From contig NZ_CP064795.1 of assembly GCF_015644725.1 (NCBI RefSeq), positions 3,532,501 through 3,596,500 of the forward strand: a DNA stretch of 64,000 nt, read 5' to 3'. The notes beneath the pieces are model-generated. The model searched no databases, was not told the DNA's origin, and saw only the letters and a list, made by a program, of their open reading frames with translations. The stretch is from Salinimonas marina (GTDB taxonomy: Bacteria > Pseudomonadota > Gammaproteobacteria > Enterobacterales > Alteromonadaceae). Of this stretch, positions 38,268 through 47,670 are shown piece by piece. Both the position numbers and the translations under genes were made by a program. The number at the start of each line of letters is the position of its first letter. Position 1 is the first letter of the stretch.

Positions 38268-38899
38268 ATGAGACCGGCCTGGCCATCGCGCGTCCGCGCC
38301 TGTGGCTTTACCCTGCTTGAAGTCATGCTGGTGTTGCTGTTGATGGGGCTGGCCACCAGCGTGGTAATCTTCAATGGCTTTAGCACCGACAAAACCGAGC
38401 AGTTGGAGCAACAGGCCCGGCGTTTTCAGGTGCTTACCGATATGGCTTCTGACTACGCAGTGATGAACCAGCAACAACTGGGCATTCGCATTGACCCGCA
38501 GGCCAACGGCTATTTTTTTATGGCGCTGGATGAGGACAATCGCTGGCAGCAGCTGGAGGGGGTGGAGGTCTATGCCCCCGTGAGTTACCTGAAGCGTTTT
38601 CGCTGATTCTGAATCTGGATGATCTGCCCTGGGACCAGGATGCGCAATTGTTTGATCGTGAAATCTTCGACGAACAATTTTCGCTGGATGATAGCGACAT
38701 CAATGTCGGCAACGAAGACGATAAACCCCTGCCGCCGCCGCAGATACTGATTATGTCGAGCGGTGAAATTACGCCATTTATTGTAACCTTTGCTTATGAG
38801 CCCGCGTTTGGCAATGACGACCCAGCGTATTTTCAGTTGCAGAATCAGGATTTCCCCCCGGTCAGGCTGGACGGGCCATTGCGTGAGCTGACCCCATGA
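38268..38899 (+). CDS. gspH: Minor pseudopilin GspH (one apparent frameshift)
   Basis: The prepilin leader CGFTLLEVMLVLLLMGLA is followed by a GspH/FimT domain. One C is missing in the run at 38575-38579, which gives a false stop at 38606. Restored, the frame reads VYAPRELPEAFSLILNLDD and continues to RLDGPLRELTP at 38899, about 210 residues. The stop overlaps gspI by four bases. Confidence 0.92.
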
Positions 38900-39276
38900 A
38901 ACGCCTGCGTCGAATACGCGGCATGACCCTGCTGGAGGTCATGGTCGCCTTGTTTATTTTTGCCATGGCCGGCACCGCAGTGATGAAGTCCGCGACCGAA
39001 CATTTATCCAGTGTCGGTGACATCGAACAAGTCACCTTTGCCACCTGGGTTGCCTCTAATCGCCTGAATCAGCTAAAGCTGACTACGCAATGGCCGCCCA
39101 AAAACAACCAAAAAGGCAGTATTGAGATGGCTGATCGCACCTGGTACTGGCAACAGTTTATCAAAAAAACCAACGACAACGGTTTGCGCCAGGTAGAAGT
39201 TAAGGTGGGTCTGGATGAAAACTACCAGTCCAGTGTGACCTCGGTGATAAGCTATGTCACCCAGCCCGAGGGTTAG
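38896..39276 (+). CDS. gspI: Minor pseudopilin GspI
   Basis: The 126-residue protein has the leader RGMTLLEVMVALFIFAMAGTAV and the GspI core (EQVTFATWVASNRLNQLKL, WPPKNNQKGSIEMADRTWYW). GspI, J and K form the trimeric pseudopilus tip. The start overlaps gspH. Confidence 0.95.
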   Translation: MKRLRRIRGMTLLEVMVALFIFAMAGTAVMKSATEHLSSVGDIEQVTFATWVASNRLNQLKLTTQWPPKNNQKGSIEMADRTWYWQQFIKKTNDNGLRQVEVKVGLDENYQSSVTSVISYVTQPEG

Positions 39277-39279
39277 CTG

Positions 39280-39921
39280 ATGACCCGCAATTCACGTGGT
39301 ACCGGCGGCTTTACTCTGCTTGAAATCCTCGTCGCCATGGCGATTTTTGCGATGATCGGTCTGGCGTCCACCGGCGTGCTGACCTCAGTCATCAATAGTA
39401 ACCAAATTTCTCAGGAACGCTTTGCCCAGCTGCAAACCTTACAGCGGGCCATGATCACCATTGAACGGGATGTGCTGCAGGCGATTGCCCGACCGGTTCG
39501 GATTAATGGTGAAAAAACCGATGTGGTGATGCGCGGCGGCCAGCTTGAGGACAGTGACGCTGATGGTCTGGCGTTTGTACGCGGAGGCTGGCACAACCCG
39601 CAAATGATGCTGGCGCGAAGTACTCAGCAAACGGTGGCCTACCGACTCTCTGATAACAAACTGGAACGGCTTTACTCGAACTATGTTGATAATGTGATTG
39701 GCTATGAACCTAAAGTGCGGGTATTACTGGAAGGCGTAACCGATTTTCAAGTGGAGTTTGTGGTCCAGTCTGACAACACAGAGGCCGGGGACGACACGTC
39801 TGTTACCTGGAATGATACTTATACCGGGGCGGCGTTACCCAAAGCAATTGCCATCACCCTGCAAACCCGGGACTTTGGGACAATTCGTCGTGAGTTTACT
39901 TTGTGGAGTGATGGTCTGTGA
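39280..39921 (+). CDS. gspJ: Minor pseudopilin GspJ
   Basis: The 213-residue protein has the leader GGFTLLEILVAMAIFAMIGL and the GspJ core (RFAQLQTLQRAMITIERDVLQAIARPVR, ADGLAFVRGGWHNPQ, PKAIAITLQTRDFGTIRREF). It overlaps gspK by four bases. Part of the pseudopilus tip. Confidence 0.95.
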   Translation: MTRNSRGTGGFTLLEILVAMAIFAMIGLASTGVLTSVINSNQISQERFAQLQTLQRAMITIERDVLQAIARPVRINGEKTDVVMRGGQLEDSDADGLAFVRGGWHNPQMMLARSTQQTVAYRLSDNKLERLYSNYVDNVIGYEPKVRVLLEGVTDFQVEFVVQSDNTEAGDDTSVTWNDTYTGAALPKAIAITLQTRDFGTIRREFTLWSDGL

Positions 39922-40913
39922 GTCGCTGGTCATCACAACGGGGCGTAGCGCTTTTGATTGTGCTACTGATTGTCGCGCTGGTCACGGTGCTGGCGACAGA
40001 AATGGGCGCCCGATTGCAGCTTAATATACAGCGCACCGTGAATTTAAAAGATAATAACCAGGCTTACTGGTACGCCATGGGCGCCGAGTCGCTGGCGCGG
40101 CGCTCGCTGCAGACCCTGATGCGTGAAAACCGGGATAAAATCGCCCTTGACCAGCCCTGGGCGCAGGCCTTTTCTTACCCGGTGGATAATGGTGTGATTC
40201 AGGCCCGGCTGGAAGATATGCAAAGCTGTTTCAATCTAAACGCTGTGCAGCCTGATAGTGCTGGCGAGGGTGCCCGCAATCAGGCCAGCACCGTTAGTGC
40301 GACAATGACAGCGTTTCATCAGATGCTGCTGGCCGCGGACCTGGAGTTGACCAGTTACGATGCCGACACCCTGCGAGACAGTCTGGCGGACTGGCTGGAT
40401 AACGACAGCCAGATGCGTTCCTATGGCGCTGAGGACAGCACGTATGAATCCCAGAGTCCGCCTTATCTGGCCGCTAACCGCCTGCTGAGCTCCCAATCTG
40501 AATTAAGACTTATCAACGGCGTCAGTCCCGCCTGGCTCAATAAATTATTACCCCTGGTGTGTGTGGTGCCTGAGTCCAGCACCCTGACTATCAATGTCAA
40601 TACCCTGCCCCCGGAGCGGGCGGCGGTATTGGCCGGCACCACCGGCCTGAGCCTGGATGCAGCGCAGAATCTTATCGGCTCGCGTCCGGCCGAGGGCTGG
40701 GACAACGCCAGTGCCTTTCTGGCCGAACCAGCCTTAAGCGCCCTCAATTTATCCGCTGAACAAAAGAGCTGGTTTAGTGTTACCACAGAATATTTTATAT
40801 TACATAGCAAGACTCGCTACAATAACGCCCGCTTTACAATGACCTCGGTTTTAAAAACGGCAGCAGACAGTCCGGTCACGGTGGTCCGGCGCGAGTTCGC
40901 AGGAGTAAATTAA
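39918..40913 (+). CDS. gspK: Minor pseudopilin GspK
   Basis: The 331-residue pseudopilin has the leader QRGVALLIVLLIVALVTVLATEM and, as in other GspK proteins, lacks the +5 Glu of other pseudopilins. The globular part has the metal-binding insert (LADWLDNDSQMRSYGAEDSTY, NRLLSSQSELRLINGVSP). It caps the pseudopilus. GTG start at 39918 inside the end of gspJ. Confidence 0.95.
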   Translation: MSRWSSQRGVALLIVLLIVALVTVLATEMGARLQLNIQRTVNLKDNNQAYWYAMGAESLARRSLQTLMRENRDKIALDQPWAQAFSYPVDNGVIQARLEDMQSCFNLNAVQPDSAGEGARNQASTVSATMTAFHQMLLAADLELTSYDADTLRDSLADWLDNDSQMRSYGAEDSTYESQSPPYLAANRLLSSQSELRLINGVSPAWLNKLLPLVCVVPESSTLTINVNTLPPERAAVLAGTTGLSLDAAQNLIGSRPAEGWDNASAFLAEPALSALNLSAEQKSWFSVTTEYFILHSKTRYNNARFTMTSVLKTAADSPVTVVRREFAGVN

Positions 40914-42111
40914 TGGAACAATTACTGGTACGTCTTGGTGCGCGCCCCGAACAACCGGTGCAGTGGCTGGTCTACGCGCCCGACAATGACGAGGTTATTG
41001 CTTCAGGAGAACTGCCCGGCGCAGCAGACCTGGACTCGCTGACCTTGCGCGCCGGTCAGCGCCCGGTAATTGCGCTGGTGCCCACCAGCGAAATTCTGTT
41101 GACCTGGGTTGAATTACCCCCCCGGGCCGGCCGCAAGGTACTAAACGCCATTCCCTTTATGCTGGAAGACGAACTGGCGTCAGACATCAGTCAGCAGTTT
41201 TTTGCGCTGGGGCCTAAAACCGGTGACCACCAGGCCGTCGCGGTAGTCGCCCGCCAGCAATTGCAGCAATGGCAGCAGTGGCTGCAAACCGCCGGGCTGT
41301 TCTGTGACACCATTATGCCGGATGTGCTGGCCGTACCCCTTGTGATGACGGCTGGGCGATGCTGAGCATTGGCGACGATGTGCTACTGCGAGAAGCCCAG
41401 TGGAAAGGCTTACAGGGCGAACAAAGCTGGATATTGCCGGCCTTTGCGCATCTGGCTCGCCAGCAGCCCGAGCCGGTCAGATTAATCAGTTATTGCGACC
41501 AGCCGCAAGACCCGCTTCCTAATGTAGAGGTGGAACGTGCGCCCCTGGAATTGCCTATGCAGGTATTGGCGGCGCAGGCCTTGCGTCAAAAAGTCAATTT
41601 GTTGCAGGGGGAGTTTAAGGTCAAACGTCAGCGCCATGGTCACTGGCAGCAATGGAAAGTGGCGGCGGTGCTGGCGGTCATGGCTATTGGGGCGACGCTG
41701 GCCGAAAGAGGGATGACGCTTTATCAGTTAAACCAGCAAAACGCGCAGCTGGCAGCTCAGATAGACCAGACGGTGAAAGCTGGCTTTCCTGATTTGGGGG
41801 TTTACCGCGATGTCCGTCGTAAAATACAAAGCGAAATGCTGCGTTTACAACAAAGCGGGGGGGATGCCTCAATGCTGGTTATGCTGGAACAACTGTCGCC
41901 AGCCTTTGCCAGCACCCGCGTGCGCCCCCAGACACTGCGCTTTGATGCCAACCGGGTCGAACTGCGTATGCAGGCCACCGGCACCAATTTTGAGGCTCTG
42001 GAGCAATTTCGGCGGCTGGCACAAAACGCCGGTTTTGAAGTGGTCCAGGGAGCCATTAATAATCGGGATGATCAGGTTATTGGCAATGTCACCATCCGGA
42101 GCCAATCGTAA
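40913..42111 (+). CDS. gspL: Type II secretion protein GspL (one apparent frameshift)
   Basis: GspL recruits GspE. The N-terminal actin-like cytoplasmic domain (PVQWLVYAPDNDEVIASGEL, LLTWVELPPRAGRKVLNAIPFMLEDELA), one membrane helix (WKVAAVLAVMAIGATLA) and the periplasmic ferredoxin-like domain are present. One base is missing near the C run at 41336-41339; restored, it reads VLAVPLCDDGWAMLSIG or PPCDDGW, and the protein has about 399 residues. It overlaps gspK and gspM by one base each. Confidence 0.92.
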
Positions 42112-42590
42112 TGAATATGCTTAAACAAAAATACCAGGCGCTCAGTGAGCGTGAACAACGGTTACTGCTGGTGGCAGCCGTGGCCATCGGGATTGCGATT
42201 TTTTATTTTGGTGCCTGGGCGCCATTATCCAACGGCGTGGAAGCCGCGCGTAGCCAACAGCAAAGCCAGCAGCAATTGTTAAACTGGGTTGAAGACAAGG
42301 CCCGGCAGGCGCGCCGATTGCGCCAAAGCAGTAGCGTTGGTAGCGGTTTTTCAGGATCGTTAACTCAGGCGGTAAACCAGTCCACCGCCCGCTACAACAT
42401 TCCGGTTTCGCGGCTTCAGCCACAAGATGATGAACTGCAGGTGTGGGTAGATGAAGCTGCCTTTGATGAGGTGCTGGAATGGTTAAAGGCACTGGAACAA
42501 ATGGGGATTGTTATTTTGCAGGTTGATATTACCGAGGCGGGCACGCCGGGTATGATTAAAATACGTCGATTACAATTAGGGATGTCATGA
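42111..42590 (+). CDS. gspM: Type II secretion protein GspM
   Basis: The 159-residue protein has a short cytoplasmic start, one membrane helix (LLLVAAVAIGIAIFYFGAWAPL), a coiled-coil stretch rich in Gln/Ala, and a small periplasmic ferredoxin-like domain (VSRLQPQDDELQVWVDEAAFDEVLEWLKAL). It stabilises GspL in the platform. It overlaps gspN by four bases. Confidence 0.94.
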   Translation: MNMLKQKYQALSEREQRLLLVAAVAIGIAIFYFGAWAPLSNGVEAARSQQQSQQQLLNWVEDKARQARRLRQSSSVGSGFSGSLTQAVNQSTARYNIPVSRLQPQDDELQVWVDEAAFDEVLEWLKALEQMGIVILQVDITEAGTPGMIKIRRLQLGMS

Positions 42591-43342
42591 AGTTTCGTAT
42601 TGGCTGGCTATTGGCAGCATTGTTGGTGTGGTTATTTTTGATGGTGTGGTACCTGCCTGCTAATCAGGTTATCGGGCGCATCACCCTACCGCCCCAGATT
42701 GAGGTTTATGGCGTAAGCGGCACTGTGTGGAAGGGCAAAGCCCGACAGGTGGATTTTAATCAACTGCCGGTCTCGCAGGTACGCTGGGAAATCAATCCGT
42801 TGGCTTTACTATGGGGCCGTCTGAGTCTGGAGGTGACCGGGGGCAATGATCGTGATCCACAGGCGATTTCTTTTGCAGGCCCGGTGAGCATGAGCGTGTT
42901 TAGCCAGGATAATGTCAGGGCCAGTGATTTTCAGTTGTATCTGCCGGTAGACAGGGTGCTGGCAAAAGTGCCTTTACCCCTTCCCGTCAACGCCAGCGGC
43001 CGCTTCAGAGCGCACATCCGCACCCTCAATTATGAAGGTCGCTGCGAAGCACTGGATGGCCGTGGCAACTGGTTAAACGCCGCTGTATCCGGGACCCAGG
43101 GGCCTATCGATTTCGGTACTTACACCGCCACCCTAAGCTGCAAAGATGGCAACTTTGCCATCGAGGTGAGTGAGCCTAACCGACTGGGGTTATCCATGGC
43201 GGCCGAGGTAGGCGCACAGTTTGATCAGGTGGCGGTGAAAGGCCAGTTTAAGCCTGACGACTCGCTACCTGCAGAAGTGCATCAGGCGGCGCGACTATTT
43301 GGCCAGCCCAATAGTCAGGGCTATACCACTTTTCAGTTGTAG
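42587..43342 (+). CDS. gspN: Type II secretion protein GspN
   Basis: The 251-residue accessory protein has an N-terminal membrane anchor (WLLAALLVWLFLMVWYLPA) and the GspN domain (ITLPPQIEVYGVSGTVWKGKARQVDFNQ, VRWEINPLALLWGRLSLEV). GspN is present in only some T2SS operons and is often dispensable. Last gene of the gspC-N operon. Confidence 0.93.
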   Translation: MKFRIGWLLAALLVWLFLMVWYLPANQVIGRITLPPQIEVYGVSGTVWKGKARQVDFNQLPVSQVRWEINPLALLWGRLSLEVTGGNDRDPQAISFAGPVSMSVFSQDNVRASDFQLYLPVDRVLAKVPLPLPVNASGRFRAHIRTLNYEGRCEALDGRGNWLNAAVSGTQGPIDFGTYTATLSCKDGNFAIEVSEPNRLGLSMAAEVGAQFDQVAVKGQFKPDDSLPAEVHQAARLFGQPNSQGYTTFQL

Positions 43343-43350
43343 CGAGCATA

Positions 43351-43379
43351 AAAAAAGCACCCGAGGGTGCTTTTTTTTT
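43351..43379. terminator. Terminator between gspN and the aldehyde dehydrogenase gene
   Basis: AAAAAAGCACCC and GGGTGCTTTTTT form a long stem around a short loop, followed by more Ts. The A and T runs on both sides make it bidirectional, serving both convergent genes. Confidence 0.92.
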
Positions 43380-43396
43380 GGATGCTTCGATGGGAC

Positions 43397-44773
43397 TTAG
43401 TCTGCCACAAAGATGGTTTTGATATTCACAAACTCTTTAATACCGAAACCGCCATGTTCACGCCCATAGCCACTTTCCTTTACGCCGCCAAAGGGTAGAT
43501 TTGGCTGGGCCAGCGAGTACCCATTAATGTTGACCATGCCGGTATCAAATTCAGTGCGCGCCAGTTCGATGGCACGTTCGGTATCTTTTGAGAAGATACC
43601 GCCACCCAGGCCGTAGCGAGAATCGTTGGCGATACGCATGGCATCTTCATCGTCTTTAGCACGAATCAGGGAAGCGACCGGACCAAACAACTCATCATCG
43701 TAAGCCGGCATTCCGGGTTTCACGTCTTCCAGAATGGTTAGTGGGTAAAAGTAGCCTTTACCACCGGATAAATCCCCGCCCATGGTGCAGGTTGCGCCGT
43801 TTTTAATCGACTGCTGAACCTGGTCATGCAGCTTATCAATCAGATCTTTACGGGCAATTGGACCCACATCGGTATCTTCATCACGTGGATCGCCTACTTT
43901 AAGATCCTTGAATGCTTTTACATACGCATCGCGAAACTCATCATAAACCTTGTCCGCCACAATGAAACGCTTGGCCGATACACAGGTTTCACCATTATTG
44001 ATTACACGACCCTGAACACAGGCCTGTACAGCTGTCTCAATGTCGGCATCTTCCAAGACCACAAAGGCATCATTACTGCCTAATTCCAGTACGGTTTTCT
44101 TCGACTGGCTACCGGCATTTTCTGCTACCATTTTGCCAACTTTGTCGGAACCGGTGAAGGTCACACCGCGTATTTTGTCATGCTTGATAAGTTCGCTGGC
44201 CGTCTCGCCACTTATCATCAGTGACTGATACACATTTTTTGGAAAGCCGGCTTCTTCATACAATTCCTGAATTAGTTTGGCCATCCCAAATACATTATCG
44301 GCATGTTTAAGTACCGTGGTGTTGCCCGCCATAACATTGGGAATGCTGTAACGAATCACCTGATACAGTGGGAAATTCCACGGTTGAATGCCCAGAATGA
44401 CACCCGTGGGCTGATAGGAAATAATGGCGTTACCGCCTTCATATGCACGTTTTTCATCTTTAAGTTGCTCAGGACCGTGTTCGGCACTATAACGACAGAT
44501 ATTGGCACACAGCTCCACTTCCTGATAGCCCTGTGCTTTGACCTTGCCCATTTCCTGGATCATCAGCTCTACGATGTCATCGGCCCGCTCATCAATTTTG
44601 TCGGCCAGCGCGTTTAATAATTTACTGCGCTCCGACACTGATGTTTTGCGCCACTGAGTAAACGCCTCATGGGCATTATCTACAGCCTGTTTTGCTTCAT
44701 CGTTGCTAAGCAAGGTATAAGACTGCAGCTTCTCTTCGGTCGCCGGATTAATGGTTTCGACGGTATTTGACAT
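43397..44773 (-). CDS. NAD(P)-dependent succinate-semialdehyde-type aldehyde dehydrogenase
   Basis: From ATG 44773, with an AGGAGG Shine-Dalgarno, the enzyme has 458 residues; upstream in-frame codons were rejected. The aldehyde dehydrogenase fold is complete: GVILGIQPWNFPLYQV, LKHADNVFGMAKLI, FTGSDKVGKMV, LELGSNDAFVVL with the catalytic Glu, and NNGETCVSAKRF with the catalytic Cys. It is closest in pattern to the Sad/YneI group of succinate-semialdehyde dehydrogenases. The exact substrate cannot be read from the sequence. Confidence 0.88.
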   Translation of the reverse strand: MSNTVETINPATEEKLQSYTLLSNDEAKQAVDNAHEAFTQWRKTSVSERSKLLNALADKIDERADDIVELMIQEMGKVKAQGYQEVELCANICRYSAEHGPEQLKDEKRAYEGGNAIISYQPTGVILGIQPWNFPLYQVIRYSIPNVMAGNTTVLKHADNVFGMAKLIQELYEEAGFPKNVYQSLMISGETASELIKHDKIRGVTFTGSDKVGKMVAENAGSQSKKTVLELGSNDAFVVLEDADIETAVQACVQGRVINNGETCVSAKRFIVADKVYDEFRDAYVKAFKDLKVGDPRDEDTDVGPIARKDLIDKLHDQVQQSIKNGATCTMGGDLSGGKGYFYPLTILEDVKPGMPAYDDELFGPVASLIRAKDDEDAMRIANDSRYGLGGGIFSKDTERAIELARTEFDTGMVNINGYSLAQPNLPFGGVKESGYGREHGGFGIKEFVNIKTIFVAD

Positions 44774-44966
44774 AGTTTTGCCTCCTGTTAGGAAAATATG
44801 TATCAAATAACGGTGCAACATCGAAACCAACTGCGCTGACAATTGGAATACCCTCTCAATATCAACTAGTTAAATGTGAAAAAGCGATTAAAGTAGCGCC
44901 TGAACCAGCATGCGCGTAGACAGATTTTCACACCCACAGGCAAATATCACACGCCGGGGCGACAGC

Positions 44967-45503
44967 TCATAGAAAAAAGGCGGGCTGGGTAAAGGGCGCC
45001 AGCGCCAGAATCATGGCCATTTCATAAACACCTTGTCGGGTGGCCTGATGCTGAGTCAACAACCCGATCGCCCCACCCTGTTGCTTAATATTGGTAGTAT
45101 GAAACAGCCGATCCATGACATCACCCAACTCTTCACCCTGTTGCAGCGCCTGAAATACCGCAGGGGGAAGCGGTAAGCTGGCACTGCGACCTACCGACCA
45201 CTGGCTCTGGTGATAAATCGCCATATAGGCAAAGGTAGCAGGCCCGTCGGTAAACTCGGCAGCGCCACCTTCAATGGCCACAAACCAGTCATTGTCAAAG
45301 CTTTGTGCAGACGCCTGCTGTAGCAACCCTTTGACCCGGTTCAGAGCCCCTTCACGGGTCTCGGCTTCACTCAAAGGCTGATCTGATACGCCACTGCTTA
45401 CCGGGCGGCGCTCGGTGGTGACGCTCTGTTCAAAGACTTTTTCCAGGGCAGCGGCGGCTGCATTTACTTTGACCGGATTGGCCGAGCCAACAATACAATG
45501 CAT
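44967..45503 (-). CDS. yjjX: Inosine/xanthosine triphosphatase, YjjX family
   Basis: The 178-residue protein follows YjjX: HCIVGSANPVKVNAAAAALEKVF, VSSGVSDQPLSEAETREGALNRV, WFVAIEGGAAEF, and GGAIGLLTQHQATRQGVYEMAMILAL. These enzymes hydrolyse ITP and XTP to keep deaminated purines out of nucleic acids. ATG 45503 gives the family N-terminus. It lies four bases after the yrfG stop on the same strand. Confidence 0.9.
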   Translation of the reverse strand: MHCIVGSANPVKVNAAAAALEKVFEQSVTTERRPVSSGVSDQPLSEAETREGALNRVKGLLQQASAQSFDNDWFVAIEGGAAEFTDGPATFAYMAIYHQSQWSVGRSASLPLPPAVFQALQQGEELGDVMDRLFHTTNIKQQGGAIGLLTQHQATRQGVYEMAMILALAPFTQPAFFL

Positions 45504-45507
45504 AACG

Positions 45508-46218
45508 TCAAACCTTGGTGGGTACTGCTCTGGGCACAATATCCACCAGCAGCTCACGATAATCGCTGGTGGCCGGAAATTCAGTAATGGTGCGGGCTGG
45601 TACTTGGCTATCTGGATTTGCCACCGCTAGAAGATGAGCAATACCGAACTGGCGGGCGGCAGCAAGTATCGGCAAACTGTCATCCACAAACAGCGTCCGG
45701 GCGGGGTCAAACTGCAGTCGCTGCTGAACTTTTTGCCATAATTGCTGAGATTCTTTAGAGACACCAAACTCATGGGTCGATATCAGCGTATCAAGATGCG
45801 TATCCAACTGGGTTCGCTCTACTTTCAGCGCCAGGTTATCGGGGTGGGCATTGGTTAACAGCACCACCTCGCGGCCGCTTTGCTTAAGTGCGTTTAAAAA
45901 CGGAATGGTGTCATCGCGCATACTGATTAAATGCGCAATTTCGTGTTTTGCCGCCATAATATCTATATTGAGTTTGGCGGCCCAGTAGTCCAGACAATAC
46001 CATTGTAGCTGGCCGCTGACCTGCTGGTAATATTGGCTCAGGCGGGCTTTTGCTTGCGCCACCGTTTGTTTGTTGGCAAGCGCGACTTTCTGGACCAGAT
46101 GTTCTTTCCAGAAAAATGAGTCGAAATGCAGATCCAACAGGGTCCCGTCCATATCCAGCAAAACGGTGTCGATTTGGCTCCAGGGCAGAAATGGCAAGCG
46201 GTTTTCCTTATGATACAT
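45508..46218 (-). CDS. yrfG: HAD family GMP/IMP nucleotidase
   Basis: The 236-residue HAD hydrolase resembles E. coli YrfG: IDTVLLDMDGTLLDLHFDSFFW (DxD nucleophile), WYCLDYWAAKLNIDI, VLLTNAHPDNLALK (motif II), SKESQQLWQKV and LFVDDSLPILAAARQFGI. YrfG dephosphorylates GMP and IMP. It is divergent from nudE, its neighbour in E. coli too. Confidence 0.9.
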   Translation of the reverse strand: MYHKENRLPFLPWSQIDTVLLDMDGTLLDLHFDSFFWKEHLVQKVALANKQTVAQAKARLSQYYQQVSGQLQWYCLDYWAAKLNIDIMAAKHEIAHLISMRDDTIPFLNALKQSGREVVLLTNAHPDNLALKVERTQLDTHLDTLISTHEFGVSKESQQLWQKVQQRLQFDPARTLFVDDSLPILAAARQFGIAHLLAVANPDSQVPARTITEFPATSDYRELLVDIVPRAVPTKV

Positions 46219-46268
46219 TAAGCTTTAAACTGACCTTCATATAATAGCGAAAGATAGCCACGATAAAC

Positions 46269-46832
46269 ATGAGTAAAATTGATCCCGACAAAGTGCTGCC
46301 ACGCATTCATCATCGCGAAATTGTGGCGCAAAGTAATCTGTTTAAGGTTGAGCGTGTTGACCTGGAGTTTTCCAATGGCGCCACCCGCCAGTTCGAACGC
46401 ATGGCCGGCTCTCATCGCGGCGCGGTAATGATTGTGCCAATGCTCGACCATGACACCTTTATTCTGGTGCGTGAGTACGCGGCGGGAAACCATTCTTACC
46501 AGTTGGGATTTCCAAAAGGGCTGATCGATCCTGGTGAGGATGCTATCGAAGCCGGCAATCGTGAACTGATGGAAGAAGCCGGTTACGGAGCCCATGAGTT
46601 ACAGGAAATTCACACGGTCAATATGGCTCCCAATTTTTTCAATTCTGAAATGCGCATTGTGGTGGCCCGGGATTTGTATGAAAAATCGTTAGAAGGCGAC
46701 GAACCCGAACCGCTGGAAGTGGTCACCTGGAAGTTCAGCGACCTCGATGCACTACTTGAACGCCCCGACTTTATTGAAGCCCGTTGCATCGCCGCGCTGT
46801 TTTTAGCAAAAAAATGGCTTAAGGAGCAATAA
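46269..46832 (+). CDS. nudE: ADP compounds hydrolase NudE
   Basis: The 187-residue Nudix hydrolase cleaves ADP-ribose, NADH and Ap3A-type compounds in E. coli. The Nudix box is GLIDPGEDAIEAGNRELMEEAGY (G-x5-E-x7-REL-x-EE-x-G). It starts 50 bases from the divergent yrfG and is followed three bases later by cysQ, a common pairing. Confidence 0.94.
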   Translation: MSKIDPDKVLPRIHHREIVAQSNLFKVERVDLEFSNGATRQFERMAGSHRGAVMIVPMLDHDTFILVREYAAGNHSYQLGFPKGLIDPGEDAIEAGNRELMEEAGYGAHELQEIHTVNMAPNFFNSEMRIVVARDLYEKSLEGDEPEPLEVVTWKFSDLDALLERPDFIEARCIAALFLAKKWLKEQ

Positions 46833-46835
46833 CCT

Positions 46836-47666
46836 ATGCCCGACTATACCCTGCAGACATTGTTGGATTTGGCTAAATCCGCGGCGGTGGAAGCCGGTCG
46901 CGAAGTGCTGAATATTTATGACTCAGGCGATTTTAGCGCGTATCAAAAACAGGATGATTCTCCGGTCACCAGTGCCGATTACAAAGCCAATGATATTATT
47001 ACCCAACGGTTAGAAGAAGCTACCCCGGACATTCCTATTTTGTCCGAAGAAAACATGCATGCCAGCCTGGCTGAACGAAAACAGTGGTCGCGATACTGGC
47101 TGATTGACCCCATTGACGGGACCCAGGAATTTATCGCGCGCAGCGGTGATTTCGCCATTAATATCGCTTTGATTGAAAACAATGAACCGATTATCGGTGT
47201 GATCTACTGGCCGCCGGGCCAGACCCTGTATTTTGCCAGCAAAGATCAGGGCGCGTTTAAAGCCTCGCCGGAAAAGGAATGTCAGATACGGGTTCGTGAG
47301 CTTGATGATCCAGGCAGCAGCGTGGTGAAAATTGCCATTAGCCGGCGCCAGTCGCGGGACAAAATTTTATCAAAGCTGACCCGGGAGCGGACCTATCAAA
47401 CCTTGCCGCTGGGCAGCTGCTCCCTGAAATCCTGTTTTATTGCCGAGGGTAAAGCCGATGTATTTATGCGCATTGGTATTACCGGCGAATGGGACACCGG
47501 CGCCTCACAATGTATCATAGAAGAAGCGGGCGGCCGTATTTTAGCGGCGAATTTTGAGCCACTAACTTACAATCAGCGCCATTCTCTGGAGAACCCGGAC
47601 TTTGTGGTGATGGGGGACCAGCGGGTACCCTGGCAGGAAATTGTACAATATACAAAGGAGAAATAA
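46836..47666 (+). CDS. cysQ: 3'(2'),5'-bisphosphate nucleotidase CysQ
   Basis: CysQ turns 3'-phosphoadenosine 5'-phosphate (PAP) from sulfate assimilation into AMP. The 276-residue inositol-monophosphatase-fold protein has its metal site in ILSEEN, LIDPIDGTQEFIARSGDFA and GEWDTGASQCIIEEAGG. It ends four bases before the YceI gene. Confidence 0.95.
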   Translation: MPDYTLQTLLDLAKSAAVEAGREVLNIYDSGDFSAYQKQDDSPVTSADYKANDIITQRLEEATPDIPILSEENMHASLAERKQWSRYWLIDPIDGTQEFIARSGDFAINIALIENNEPIIGVIYWPPGQTLYFASKDQGAFKASPEKECQIRVRELDDPGSSVVKIAISRRQSRDKILSKLTRERTYQTLPLGSCSLKSCFIAEGKADVFMRIGITGEWDTGASQCIIEEAGGRILAANFEPLTYNQRHSLENPDFVVMGDQRVPWQEIVQYTKEK

Positions 47667-47670
47667 CGTT

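Noticed and set aside
44774..44842. Early start of the aldehyde dehydrogenase
   Set aside because: A strong AGGAGG lies just before ATG 44773, and the upstream codons are not family-like.
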